A DNA stretch of 38,308 nt from Candidatus Poseidoniales archaeon (GTDB lineage: Archaea; Thermoplasmatota; Poseidoniia; Poseidoniales; Poseidoniaceae), in the NCBI GenBank assembly GCA_003602605.1, contig QQRW01000043.1, positions 6,611 through 44,918 of the forward strand, written 5' to 3'. Both the position numbers and the translations under genes were made by a program. Below, piece by piece: positions 12,918 to 21,056 of this stretch (its first letter is position 1; the number at the start of each line of letters is the position of its first letter). Under the pieces are notes generated by a model, which saw nothing but the letters and a program-made list of their open reading frames with translations, was not told the DNA's origin and ran no database searches.

Positions 12918-13831
12918 GACTCACTGCGAATACCGGAAAGTAAGGTTACTACTCGAATTGTGTCTTCGAGATCCTCGCTGACCCGTGCGCCCAAAATAAC
13001 CTGTGCATTTGGGTCCAGTGCCTCAGTAAACATGTTTGCAACTTCATCGACCTGGCCAATCGTCATACCAATTCCGCCTTCGACTTGAATCAAGCAGCCT
13101 TGAGCACCACCCACATCCAATTCAGCAAGTGGCGCCATAAGCGCAGATTGCAGAATACCTTCCGGGTCGTCTGGTCGCCCCGTACCAACCAAGAGTGTCG
13201 CCTCACCTTGCTTTTCGACGATGGCTCTCAAATCCATGAGGTCGAGGTTGATGAGCCCCATGCGCATCAATGTTCGAACCAATCCTTCTACCAAATCTTC
13301 GACCCACTCGGCCCCCATTTGCCATGCTTTGCCGCGTTCACGCGCCTGGCGTGCAAGACGCTCCAAAGACAGACGAACGGTCACATGAGCAATTTTTTCA
13401 AGCCTCTGAAGACCCTCTTGTGCGATTTCTGCACGTGTTTCCTGGACATCAAACGGAAGAGCGGCAACGGCAACCACAATAGCTCCAGACTGCCGTGCTT
13501 GTCGAGCGAATTCATGAGCGGCCCCCGTGCCGGTTCCGCCTCCGAGTCCAGTCAACAACAAGACCAACTCGACAGGCTCGAGTACCGTTCGAGCAAGAGA
13601 TGAGTAACCGCGCATCCTTTGCTCTGCAAGCGGCGGCAGTGCCGCACAACCGACCGAATCGAGGGCATGACCAAGCCGAAGAAGATGCGCTGAACCACTT
13701 TCGGTAAAACTTGCATCATCTGCGTCGACTAAACAAAGATCGGCGTTTCCCTCACAACGAAGGTGGGCGCCTTTGGCCCACGAACAACCAAGTCCACCCA
13801 CACCAGCGATGAGGATGTGAGAGGCTTCCAT
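12914..13831 (-). CDS. FtsZ/tubulin-superfamily GTPase, divergent
   Basis: A 305-residue protein with the tubulin-family GTP-binding signature GLGGGTGTGAA (Gly95-Ala105), an N-terminal nucleotide loop GVGGLGCSW (residues 10-18; FtsZ usually has GVGGAGxN), and a T7 synergy loop NLDLMD (Asn195, Asp197, Asp200) that keeps the three residues used to hydrolyse GTP across a filament interface. It is shorter and more diverged than typical archaeal FtsZ and lacks a long C-terminal tail with an obvious conserved peptide. A role as cell-division or cytoskeletal GTPase is inferred; it may be a second, non-canonical paralogue. It follows the TPR gene by about 50 bases on the same strand. Confidence 0.82.
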   Translation of the reverse strand: MEASHILIAGVGGLGCSWAKGAHLRCEGNADLCLVDADDASFTESGSAHLLRLGHALDSVGCAALPPLAEQRMRGYSSLARTVLEPVELVLLLTGLGGGTGTGAAHEFARQARQSGAIVVAVAALPFDVQETRAEIAQEGLQRLEKIAHVTVRLSLERLARQARERGKAWQMGAEWVEDLVEGLVRTLMRMGLINLDLMDLRAIVEKQGEATLLVGTGRPDDPEGILQSALMAPLAELDVGGAQGCLIQVEGGIGMTIGQVDEVANMFTEALDPNAQVILGARVSEDLEDTIRVVTLLSGIRSES

Positions 13832-13881
13832 GAGTGAGCATTCAACCGAACCTCAATGAACTTTGGCCGTATTTGCCATGC

Positions 13882-14175
13882 TCAAACATAACGAAGATAT
13901 CGCCGACGAGCATCTCTTGCCCAAGCATTATCCGGTTCCAAGGAGAGGACACGATCGTAATATTCAATGGCGGTTTCAAATTCGGAAAGATGACGTCCAT
14001 AGAGGTGTCCGAGATTGGACAAGACCGGTATGCATTCACCATCTTCCTCAAGCATTGAGAGCAGAAGGCGTTCTGCCGCTCCAAGGTCATTGCGGAGCAT
14101 CATTTCCTCGGCCTGATCGAGTTGCTCAAGTTGTTCGGGAGAAAGTTCGTAAGTGTTGTCAAAATGTGCCGCCAT
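13882..14175 (-). CDS. Small TPR-repeat protein
   Basis: About 97 residues from the ATG at 14175; in-frame alternatives are 14199/14202 (ATG) and 14235 (TTG). It contains helical tetratricopeptide-like repeats: EEMMLRNDLGAAERLLLSML, then LSNLGHLYGRHLSEFETAIE with YYDRVLSLEPDNAWARDARR. TPR domains mediate protein-protein contacts. It lies directly upstream of the FtsZ-like gene on the same strand and may act with it, but nothing in the sequence proves this. Confidence 0.7.
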   Translation of the reverse strand: MAAHFDNTYELSPEQLEQLDQAEEMMLRNDLGAAERLLLSMLEEDGECIPVLSNLGHLYGRHLSEFETAIEYYDRVLSLEPDNAWARDARRRYLRYV

Positions 14176-14299
14176 ATGATACCCGTTCACGCCAAGCATC
14201 ATCGATAGATGAACTCTCGTGTCAAAAGTGCTCAAAACAGTGAAATTTCTAAGGAATGGTTGGTATCGAAAACGAACGGTTTAAGAACCACGGTTTTCG

Positions 14300-14356
14300 T
14301 TTATAATCGACTCACTGCGTTGATGTCACCGATGGTTTTGGCTGGGAATGTTTAAG
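14300..14356 (+). promoter_or_regulatory. Candidate promoter(s) of the Rieske/cytochrome b operon
   Basis: Two TATA-like elements precede the operon. TTTATAAT at 14300-14307 would start a transcript near 14330 with a ~50-base leader. GTTTAAGG near 14350-14356 would start it close to the ATG at 14383, giving a leaderless message. Called from composition and spacing only. Confidence 0.4.
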
Positions 14357-14382
14357 GGGCACTTACTGGTGGGTCTAATCAC

Positions 14383-15222
14383 ATGGGTGAGGCTATGCTA
14401 AGGAACTCATTTTCCACACGTTCCGGAGTAGTGCTCGCGCTAGCGATTTTATTGCTCGTCCCAGGCTTCGCAACATCGCTCCACAGCGGCGTTGGAGGCC
14501 CCCAAAACAATGCCGGAGAAACCATCGACGATGTTGCGAAAGAGGGTTGCCTTTGCCACAATGAAGCTGCCGACAATTCTGTCCAAATCATCCTTGACGA
14601 TGTCCCATATGGATGGATTGGTGGTGAAACATACACCATGACGCTCCAAATTATCGGAGGACCCCCTGCAACAGGAGTCTACACCGCAGGATTCGCAATT
14701 CGAACAACCGATGGGGTCCTCGGCGGAGAAGGCGTCCAAAACTGGGATGATGATGTCACAACACTCACCCACACTGAGGCGAGTGCAGATGAAGCTGAAC
14801 GACTCTGGACCATCACATGGCAAGCGCCTGCATCTGGTTCAGGAGTGGTCAACTTTTGGATCACCGGTAACGCCGTGAACGGCGACCAACTCAACAATGC
14901 AGGCGGCCAAGAAGACAAGTGGAATCAATTGCTCTTTACCCTTCAAGAGGGCAGTGATTCTACAACAGCTCTTGGCACCCGAACACTGTTCGCCGGTGAC
15001 GGAAATGTCAGCCCACCTGAGCCTGCACACAGTGGAGTCGACCTCGAACACATGGGCGCTGAACTGCGAGCACACTGGCTCGGATTACTCGGATTTGGCG
15101 CAGTTATTCTCGTGATTATTTTCGCTGGATTGATGCTGAGATACAGTTTCTCAACATCGTATTCTGGACGAACCAATCAACTCCGATTGCGATACAAACT
15201 CATGCGTAGAGGTGACCAATGA
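14383..15222 (+). CDS. Secreted, C-terminally anchored protein with CxCH motif; first gene of respiratory operon
   Basis: A 279-residue protein with an N-terminal signal segment (VVLALAILLLVPGFATSLHS), an extracytoplasmic beta-rich domain, and one C-terminal membrane segment (LLGFGAVILVIIFAGLMLRY) followed by a basic tail. Just after the signal is GCLCHNE, a Cys-x-Cys-His motif, followed by a domain with GWIGGETYTMTLQI that resembles the reeler/choice-of-anchor V type found in some bacterial secreted proteins. Canonical c-type heme sites are CxxCH, so CxCH would be unusual; it could bind heme or another metal, or be structural. Its place next to Rieske and cytochrome b suggests an electron carrier on the outer face, which is an inference. 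Stop overlaps the next start (ATGA). ATG 14395 is an alternative start. Confidence 0.8.
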   Translation: MGEAMLRNSFSTRSGVVLALAILLLVPGFATSLHSGVGGPQNNAGETIDDVAKEGCLCHNEAADNSVQIILDDVPYGWIGGETYTMTLQIIGGPPATGVYTAGFAIRTTDGVLGGEGVQNWDDDVTTLTHTEASADEAERLWTITWQAPASGSGVVNFWITGNAVNGDQLNNAGGQEDKWNQLLFTLQEGSDSTTALGTRTLFAGDGNVSPPEPAHSGVDLEHMGAELRAHWLGLLGFGAVILVIIFAGLMLRYSFSTSYSGRTNQLRLRYKLMRRGDQ

Positions 15223-15665
15223 TGGACGACACAATCACGACCCTGCTCCGTAAGGTGGCCAGTGGAAAAGTCAGCGTCGAAGACGCCCGCACCGCTTTGG
15301 AAGATGCATCCCTCACAGAGGAGCAAATGCAATCTGCAATCGACCACGGTGTGTTCAATCTTGCAGAATCAGGCACCATTGTCAGCGCCTCTCTCGCCCC
15401 GTCAGGAGGATCAAACCTCATCATGGCTTTCTTCGTATGGGGCATATTTTGGTCTTGCTTCTGGGTATTTTCCATGATTTACGGCCTCGCTAAAGGGTGG
15501 GACCAACAGCAATTGGCCTACCATGTAGCCATGATGCTCGTCACGCTTTGCTTGATGGGTATGGCCTACCTCAAGTTCGTTTTGCCTGACACCATCATCG
15601 TCAAGCACGGTATGAACAAGTTCGTCCCGGAACACCAGAAAGACTGGAAGGAATACAAGTGGTGA
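15219..15665 (+). CDS. Small two-helix membrane protein of the respiratory operon
   Basis: A 148-residue protein I do not recognise. Residues 1-50 are a predicted soluble helical region (LLRKVASGKVSVEDARTALE, SLTEEQMQSAID). Two membrane segments follow: LIMAFFVWGIFWSCFWVFSM and QLAYHVAMMLVTLCLMGMAY, and a charged C-terminus ends DWKEYKW. It is coupled by ATGA to the gene before and followed within 6 bases by the Rieske gene, so it is probably an accessory or small subunit of that complex. Confidence 0.8.
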   Translation: MMDDTITTLLRKVASGKVSVEDARTALEDASLTEEQMQSAIDHGVFNLAESGTIVSASLAPSGGSNLIMAFFVWGIFWSCFWVFSMIYGLAKGWDQQQLAYHVAMMLVTLCLMGMAYLKFVLPDTIIVKHGMNKFVPEHQKDWKEYKW

Positions 15666-15671
15666 TCTAAA

Positions 15672-16517
15672 ATGGCACGTGAATACGACCTCAAACCAGC
15701 ACCGTCTGCAGGTGAAGCAGGTGCTGCATCTATCTCCTCGTCGATCAATCGACGCCAATTCCTCCGCTATGGATTCAATACTGCCACCGGTGTTTTGGCT
15801 GCATCTCTCGGTGTCCTCGGATTTGCCGCAATTCTACTTCCACCCGGAGGCAGCAGCGAAGGTGAACTTGGCGTGAAGTTTTGGGCGAAGGGTCGTGAAG
15901 ACGAGGCTTGGTACGGTGCAAAGCACGAACAATTGATGACTCGCCAAGATTTCGTCGATGAAGCTGCTAAATCCAGCACTGGCACATCAGGTGCTGCAGG
16001 CATTTGGAACGGGGTCCCTGTCGTTGTCACCTACGTATCTCACAGCCAATACGCCGCTACTCCTGCCTCAAACGGCAAGGCTCGATTCCAATATACCGAA
16101 GGAGTTGATGAAACCGGAAAAACCATCGGTCACTTTGAAGACTTGAGCGATGCCGACCCTCGCCTTCTTCCATCCGACAACCTCGTGATGATTTTCGGCC
16201 GATGTACGCACCTTTGTTGCATCCCTGGATGGCAGCTTGTTTCGAACTCGTTCACTGAAGACTCTTGGACACCTGGCGGTGGAGACGACGGCGGCACCAA
16301 ACTCTTCTGCATATGCCACTCTTCACGGTTTGATCCAACGGTTTTGGAAATGAACACTAACCGAAACCGCTCAAACGGTTCCACCTTCAAATATGCGGGA
16401 ATTCGAAAAGCAGGTGGCCCTGCTCCTGTCGGACTCCCAATAATCCCCATTGTATTGAATGGCGATGTAATCGAGGGCATCGTAGACTATCTCGACTGGT
16501 ACACATACTGTGACTGA
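15672..16517 (+). CDS. Rieske [2Fe-2S] protein
   Basis: A 281-residue membrane-anchored Rieske protein, the high-potential electron acceptor from the quinol-oxidation site of cytochrome bc/b6f-type complexes. The N-terminus has a twin-arginine motif (NRRQFLR) followed by one hydrophobic anchor (GVLAASLGVLGFAAILLPP), as expected for Tat export. Cluster box I is CTHLCC (Cys178, His180, Cys183) and box II is CICHSS (Cys213, Cys215, His216): all four ligands and both disulfide cysteines are present. The usual Gly of CTHLGC is replaced by Cys182. The gene lies 11 bases before the cytochrome b gene, which has an AGGTGA ribosome site. Confidence 0.95.
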   Translation: MAREYDLKPAPSAGEAGAASISSSINRRQFLRYGFNTATGVLAASLGVLGFAAILLPPGGSSEGELGVKFWAKGREDEAWYGAKHEQLMTRQDFVDEAAKSSTGTSGAAGIWNGVPVVVTYVSHSQYAATPASNGKARFQYTEGVDETGKTIGHFEDLSDADPRLLPSDNLVMIFGRCTHLCCIPGWQLVSNSFTEDSWTPGGGDDGGTKLFCICHSSRFDPTVLEMNTNRNRSNGSTFKYAGIRKAGGPAPVGLPIIPIVLNGDVIEGIVDYLDWYTYCD

Positions 16518-16528
16518 GGTGAACATAA

Positions 16529-17395
16529 ATGACAACAATGTTTTGGGTTCTCTGGTTTTTCATCGCCTTTGTCGTGGTGCTTGTTGCTTTGACGCTTCGT
16601 CAAGAAAGCAGCGACACACCACGCCGTGAGATTCTACGTGCAGTTGAATCAACAGGTAAAATGGGCTTTGCAGAACGCCTGTTCCTTTGGGTATTCTCGT
16701 GGCTCGACACTCGCTTCCGACTCCAAGACTACTGGAACATGTCAAAAGGTGCATACTACAACATGCACCGTCAAATGCCACTCTCACACGCTGAAAAATA
16801 CAAACTACGTATCATTTGGTACTGGTATCCACTCTACTGCCTAGGTGGAATTTCGTTCCTCTCGTTCATCATTTTGGTCGTTACAGGAACTGTGCTCGGT
16901 ATCTACTATGTTCCTGGTGGAGAAGGAGATCCTTCGCCTGCCTATGCAAGCATGCAATTCATCATGACTGAACTTCCATTCGGTTACATCATTCGTGCCG
17001 TCCACCACTGGTGTACGCACTTCATGGTTGCCAGTGTGTTCCTTCACATGTGCCGTGTCTACTTCACCGGTGCATACCGCAACCCTCGTGAACTCAACTG
17101 GCTAATCGGTGTTGCACTCATGGCCCTGACCATCGTGTTTGGTTACTCAGGTTACCTCTTACCGTGGGATACGCTTGCATACGGTGCAGCGGTTATCGGA
17201 ATCAACTTGGCGAACTCGAGCCCTCTGGTTGGTAAATATATTGCAACCCTACTGTTCAGTGGTTCCTCTTTGACCTCCCGTACCGTCACACGAATGTACT
17301 TTATTCACGTGTTTATCCTGCCAGTTATCGTTACAACTTTGATTATTATTCACTTATTCATTGTCTGGGTACAAGGCATTGCAGAACCACATTGA
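16529..17395 (+). CDS. Cytochrome b, N-terminal half (b6-like)
   Basis: A 288-residue di-heme cytochrome b that carries the four-helix heme core of a quinol oxidoreductase. Heme ligand pairs are His159/His173 in helix B (HHWCTHFM...FLHMCR) and His260/His275 in helix D; the 15-residue spacing in helix D is the b6f-type spacing. GYSGYLLPWDTLAYG is the conserved loop after helix C. The chain ends after helix D, as cytochrome b6 does, and the remaining half is in the next gene. An extra N-terminal membrane segment (FWVLWFFIAFVVVLVALTL) and a ~60-residue linker precede the family domain. Confidence 0.95.
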   Translation: MTTMFWVLWFFIAFVVVLVALTLRQESSDTPRREILRAVESTGKMGFAERLFLWVFSWLDTRFRLQDYWNMSKGAYYNMHRQMPLSHAEKYKLRIIWYWYPLYCLGGISFLSFIILVVTGTVLGIYYVPGGEGDPSPAYASMQFIMTELPFGYIIRAVHHWCTHFMVASVFLHMCRVYFTGAYRNPRELNWLIGVALMALTIVFGYSGYLLPWDTLAYGAAVIGINLANSSPLVGKYIATLLFSGSSLTSRTVTRMYFIHVFILPVIVTTLIIIHLFIVWVQGIAEPH

Positions 17396-17412
17396 TACTC
17401 GGAGGTTAAATC

Positions 17413-20241
17413 ATGGGACTAATCGAAAATTTCGGACGTGTTGCTTCTTCATACATGGAGGAGAAAGAACAGTTGCAAGAAGTTGCTGGAAAGCGAACTC
17501 GCACGAGAACCGGTCACGGCTTCTGGCCTCATGAAGTTCTGCGTGATGCAATTCTTCTGTCGTTCATGGCGGCAGTATTGTTGTTCTATGCTTGGTTAAT
17601 TCCACCACCATTGCACGGTGCAGCAGACCCATACGCACAAGCTGGTTTCGTATTCCCAGATTGGTATGTGCTGTTCTCTTACGGATACCTACGATGGGGA
17701 GAATATCTACCACAATTCACAGTCCCAACAGGATTCATCGGTGAAATCGTAGGCCAGCCTGTGTTCCCGTGGAACGCAGCATGGTGGGGCGCTGCACTTA
17801 CTGGAATCCCAGTGAGTATCCTTGCATTGCCACCTTTCCTTGGCGGCCGTGAGAAGCGACCAGTGGAAGACCCGTGGTTCGCTACCGCAGGTGCTGTGTA
17901 CTTGGCACACATTTGGTTCATCTCGGTCTTTTCGATTAACATCTTCTTGGAACTGTATGAAAAGAACCGTTCAGATTACTGTAAACTGGACAGTCACGGC
18001 GATCTCTTGTGCGGTGTCCGTGAACCATGGGTGGCTGAAGCCTTCAACACGATTCCTTGGGTGATGACAGGAGTATTAGCATGGATATGTTTCTATTTCC
18101 TCGCTCGTGGAATGATGGTAAAAGCATGGGGTGCTGGCTTCAAGCCAAGCCATGCTAAGCAGATACTCATTGGAACTCTTTTGATTTCCACTGCAGGAAC
18201 TGTGGCAACCTGGGACACCTACGATGATGGATTCTGGGACCAAGGCGGTTTGCTCACCATCAAGGGCCTTACCCACGACTACTACCCAGAGCTTGAGGCA
18301 ATGCGTACGCAGCCTACTGATGTTCACGTTCACGCAACCAACGAATTCACCGACGAACGTGGATGGAGTGATACAGAAATTGTACCGACAACCGCTTGGC
18401 TTGACTGGTCTATTTACCAACCTGCACGATACATCATCATTGACTTCAACGATGCAAACGGTCACCAAGACGCGGCAAACGGCATCAATGCTGCTGCAGG
18501 CAGTACGACCTTCAACGGTGGAGACGGATGGAGCGATAGCGGAACATTCACTGTTACTGAAGACGCTTCCCTCTTCCCAGACGGACATCACGAATCCATC
18601 GAGACATTAACGACTGACCTCAGCTGTGAGTACCGTTCATCAGAGCGTAAAATCAACGATATCCCCACAGTCTCGATGATTGCAACAACATTGACCGTGA
18701 CCGATAGCAAAGGCAAGGTCGTATCTTCTTTTGACAACTGTGCCGGAGCTACCGTAGAACTACCAGTTGGTACCTATTCCTACGAATACACCGTCGCAGT
18801 GAGTGGTGCTCTTGCTCTCAACAACAGTATTCAAACAGAGACTGCTTTTGAAATCGCATCCTTCCAACCGCTCCTGGTTTGGGGAGAAAGTGCACCTGCA
18901 GCACTTGCAGGTACGACGGTCAATCTGTCAAGTTCTGCCGACATGGCAGCTGGTGGAACAAACTTTGCAGCCATTGAAAACCCGACCTACCACACCAATC
19001 CAAAGGCTCTGGACGCCAAACTCACCTACGCTATGTTCATTCCATGTTTGACCTTTGGTGCAATCGTCTTTGTCGTCTTGCGCTCGATGGGCCGAGGATA
19101 TGAGTTCGAGATGAACAAATGCTACGGCTGTGATCTTTGTGATGATGCATGCCCTGTCCGTTTGTTCAACGGTGGAGACAAACTCAACATCATCTACAAC
19201 TCATGGAACAATGAGGATGACGGAGTCCCACTCTATTCGTGTTTAACCTGTACTGCATGTACCAACGCGTGCCCACAACTGGTCAATTACGACTCTTACG
19301 TGGATATTCGTCGCTCACTCATCGTTGGTGGACCACAAGCTGAAATTGCACACACCGTCCTCCAAGCCGTCCTTGCTGCCGAAGCAGAAGAAGCAGCAGA
19401 CGAAGACTTCGTTGCTGTCGAAGATTATCCTCTTACATCGAACATCGGTTACTATCCTGGATGTGTCGATTACCTCGATCAAGAAATGGTATTCTCGCAT
19501 GTCAACGAGGGTGAAATGAACCTTGGTGATGCTACAACATCCGCATTCACACTCTTCGACGAGATGGAAATGGATGTATCCTACCTTGGCCGTGACTTCC
19601 TCAAGTGTTGTGGTCACGATCAAAAATGGCAAGGCCTCGATGAAGTCTTTGAGAAACTCAAGGCCTACAATCAGAAGAAAATCGAACAGTCAGGAATTGA
19701 TACTCTCGTCTCTTCTTGCGCTGAGTGTTTCCGTACCTTCGCTCGAGACTACGAACTTGAAGGTGTCAAGGTCATGCACACGACCGAATTCCTCATCGAA
19801 AACGGGTTTGATATGAACCTCAAGGCAGAGGAAGAAACGACAGTTACCTACCACGACCCGTGCCGACTCGGACGACAAATGGGAATCTACGAAGAACCTC
19901 GTGAACTCATTGCCGGTGTCGAGGGTGTAGAAATCGTTGAGATGGAACACCACGGTGAAGACGCAATGTGTTGCGGTGTATCCAGTATGATGTCATGCAA
20001 CGAGAATGCCCGTTCACTGCGTGTCACACGCATGGAAGAAATCCGAGCAACTGGAGCAGACACCATGCTTACTTCTTGCCCGAAGTGTGTATCCCACTTC
20101 GAGTGTCTCAAGTTTGAGGGTGACGAACGTTACGAAGACATTGAAATCCTCGATGTTGTATCCTTCCTCGCACGGCAAGTCGAAGCAAAGAAAGCAAAGG
20201 CTGCCACAGAAGTAACCTCAGTCACCGAAGTTGAAGCTTAA
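17413..20241 (+). CDS. Fusion: cytochrome b C-terminal half + extracytoplasmic domain + ferredoxin + two CCG domains (HdrD-like)
   Basis: One uninterrupted 942-residue frame. Residues ~43-267 have five hydrophobic segments (about 43-63, 124-143, 156-179, 213-232, 250-267) and the quinol-site motif PDWY at 82-85 (PEWY in many cytochromes), identifying the subunit IV/cytochrome b C-terminal half missing from the preceding gene. Residues ~268-535 form a beta-rich extracytoplasmic domain. A sixth membrane segment (~538-556) returns the chain to the cytoplasm. Two [4Fe-4S] sites follow (Cys570, 573, 576, 580 and Cys610, 613, 616, 620), then two CCG domains with full cysteine sets (684, 732/733, 769/772 and 817, 853/854, 889/892) as in HdrD, HdrB and GlcF. 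Positive-inside charges fit this topology. The role is inferred: direct electron exchange between a cytoplasmic substrate or partner and the cytochrome b quinone sites. A GGAGG site precedes the ATG. Confidence 0.93.
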   Translation: MGLIENFGRVASSYMEEKEQLQEVAGKRTRTRTGHGFWPHEVLRDAILLSFMAAVLLFYAWLIPPPLHGAADPYAQAGFVFPDWYVLFSYGYLRWGEYLPQFTVPTGFIGEIVGQPVFPWNAAWWGAALTGIPVSILALPPFLGGREKRPVEDPWFATAGAVYLAHIWFISVFSINIFLELYEKNRSDYCKLDSHGDLLCGVREPWVAEAFNTIPWVMTGVLAWICFYFLARGMMVKAWGAGFKPSHAKQILIGTLLISTAGTVATWDTYDDGFWDQGGLLTIKGLTHDYYPELEAMRTQPTDVHVHATNEFTDERGWSDTEIVPTTAWLDWSIYQPARYIIIDFNDANGHQDAANGINAAAGSTTFNGGDGWSDSGTFTVTEDASLFPDGHHESIETLTTDLSCEYRSSERKINDIPTVSMIATTLTVTDSKGKVVSSFDNCAGATVELPVGTYSYEYTVAVSGALALNNSIQTETAFEIASFQPLLVWGESAPAALAGTTVNLSSSADMAAGGTNFAAIENPTYHTNPKALDAKLTYAMFIPCLTFGAIVFVVLRSMGRGYEFEMNKCYGCDLCDDACPVRLFNGGDKLNIIYNSWNNEDDGVPLYSCLTCTACTNACPQLVNYDSYVDIRRSLIVGGPQAEIAHTVLQAVLAAEAEEAADEDFVAVEDYPLTSNIGYYPGCVDYLDQEMVFSHVNEGEMNLGDATTSAFTLFDEMEMDVSYLGRDFLKCCGHDQKWQGLDEVFEKLKAYNQKKIEQSGIDTLVSSCAECFRTFARDYELEGVKVMHTTEFLIENGFDMNLKAEEETTVTYHDPCRLGRQMGIYEEPRELIAGVEGVEIVEMEHHGEDAMCCGVSSMMSCNENARSLRVTRMEEIRATGADTMLTSCPKCVSHFECLKFEGDERYEDIEILDVVSFLARQVEAKKAKAATEVTSVTEVEA

Positions 20242-20260
20242 CGCTCTAAACCGGAAGAAC

Positions 20261-20268
20261 ATATATTT
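20261..20268 (+). promoter_or_regulatory. TATA-like box for the SAP-domain gene
   Basis: ATATATTT lies 18-25 bases upstream of the ATG at 20286 and 24-31 upstream of the in-frame ATG at 20292. The spacing predicts a leaderless message starting near 20290, and so slightly favours the second ATG. Confidence 0.5.
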
Positions 20269-20285
20269 ACGCAGTACCGCACACA

Positions 20286-21056
20286 ATGTGCATGGACTAC
20301 AGCGGAATGACCGTCGTTCAACTGAAAACGCTATGTAGAGAACGAGGACTGCGAGTTTCAGGAAATAAAGATGAAGTCATCATCCGCTTAATGGAGAACG
20401 ACGAAGCATCAAATATCTTTCAGACACAAGCTGCAGCACCTGCTCCACAGCCTATGCAAATGTATCAAACGCAACCAATGGGTGGTTATGCACAGCCTCA
20501 ATACATACAAGTCCGAAGCCAAAAAGAAGAGATGTCCAAGACCATTGGTACATTCGTCATCTTCTACGCGTTTTTCCGATTATTTTGGGCCATGGTATTC
20601 TCCATTGGCATCGGAGGCAGCGCAAGTTCTTGGCTCCTCTCAATACCTGCATTCCTTATTGGAATTGGTTTCCTCGTTGGTGGGGCAATACTTTACGCAG
20701 GATACCGCAACGGTGTTTACTTCACATTAGGCGTATTGGTCGTATCCGGAATAATGAGTGTTCTTTTCCATGGCGATGATCCGAACCCAGTGTCTGTAGC
20801 ATGGGGAGAAGAGATGATTTTGACGTCCATTATGTGCTCATTCATTTGCATGGCACTCGTTGCTCTCCCAATATTCATGTCACAACTTAAACCAGGATGG
20901 CCTGAAAATATCGAGCGCCTCTTGGGACAAGATTCCAGCACAGGTTCCGGTAAAGACAAGATTCAATGCGCACACTGCAGTGCAGCACTCCAAGTCCCAT
21001 CAGGGTACACTGGTAAGATCCAATGCCCATCATGCCAAAAAGAAATGCGAGTATAA
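20286..21056 (+). CDS. SAP-domain membrane protein with C-terminal zinc ribbon
   Basis: A 256-residue protein. Residues ~5-40 match a SAP motif (MTVVQLKTLCRERGLRVSG, KDEVIIRLM), a helix-extension-helix fold usually linked to nucleic acid binding. A Gln/Pro-rich linker follows, then about four membrane segments (for example TIGTFVIFYAFFRLFWAMVF and IPAFLIGIGFLVGGAILYAG), and a C-terminal zinc ribbon with CAHC...CPSC. The combination of SAP and membrane segments is found in various archaeal proteins of unknown role. It has its own promoter, so it may be independent of the respiratory operon upstream. Confidence 0.8.
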   Translation: MCMDYSGMTVVQLKTLCRERGLRVSGNKDEVIIRLMENDEASNIFQTQAAAPAPQPMQMYQTQPMGGYAQPQYIQVRSQKEEMSKTIGTFVIFYAFFRLFWAMVFSIGIGGSASSWLLSIPAFLIGIGFLVGGAILYAGYRNGVYFTLGVLVVSGIMSVLFHGDDPNPVSVAWGEEMILTSIMCSFICMALVALPIFMSQLKPGWPENIERLLGQDSSTGSGKDKIQCAHCSAALQVPSGYTGKIQCPSCQKEMRV

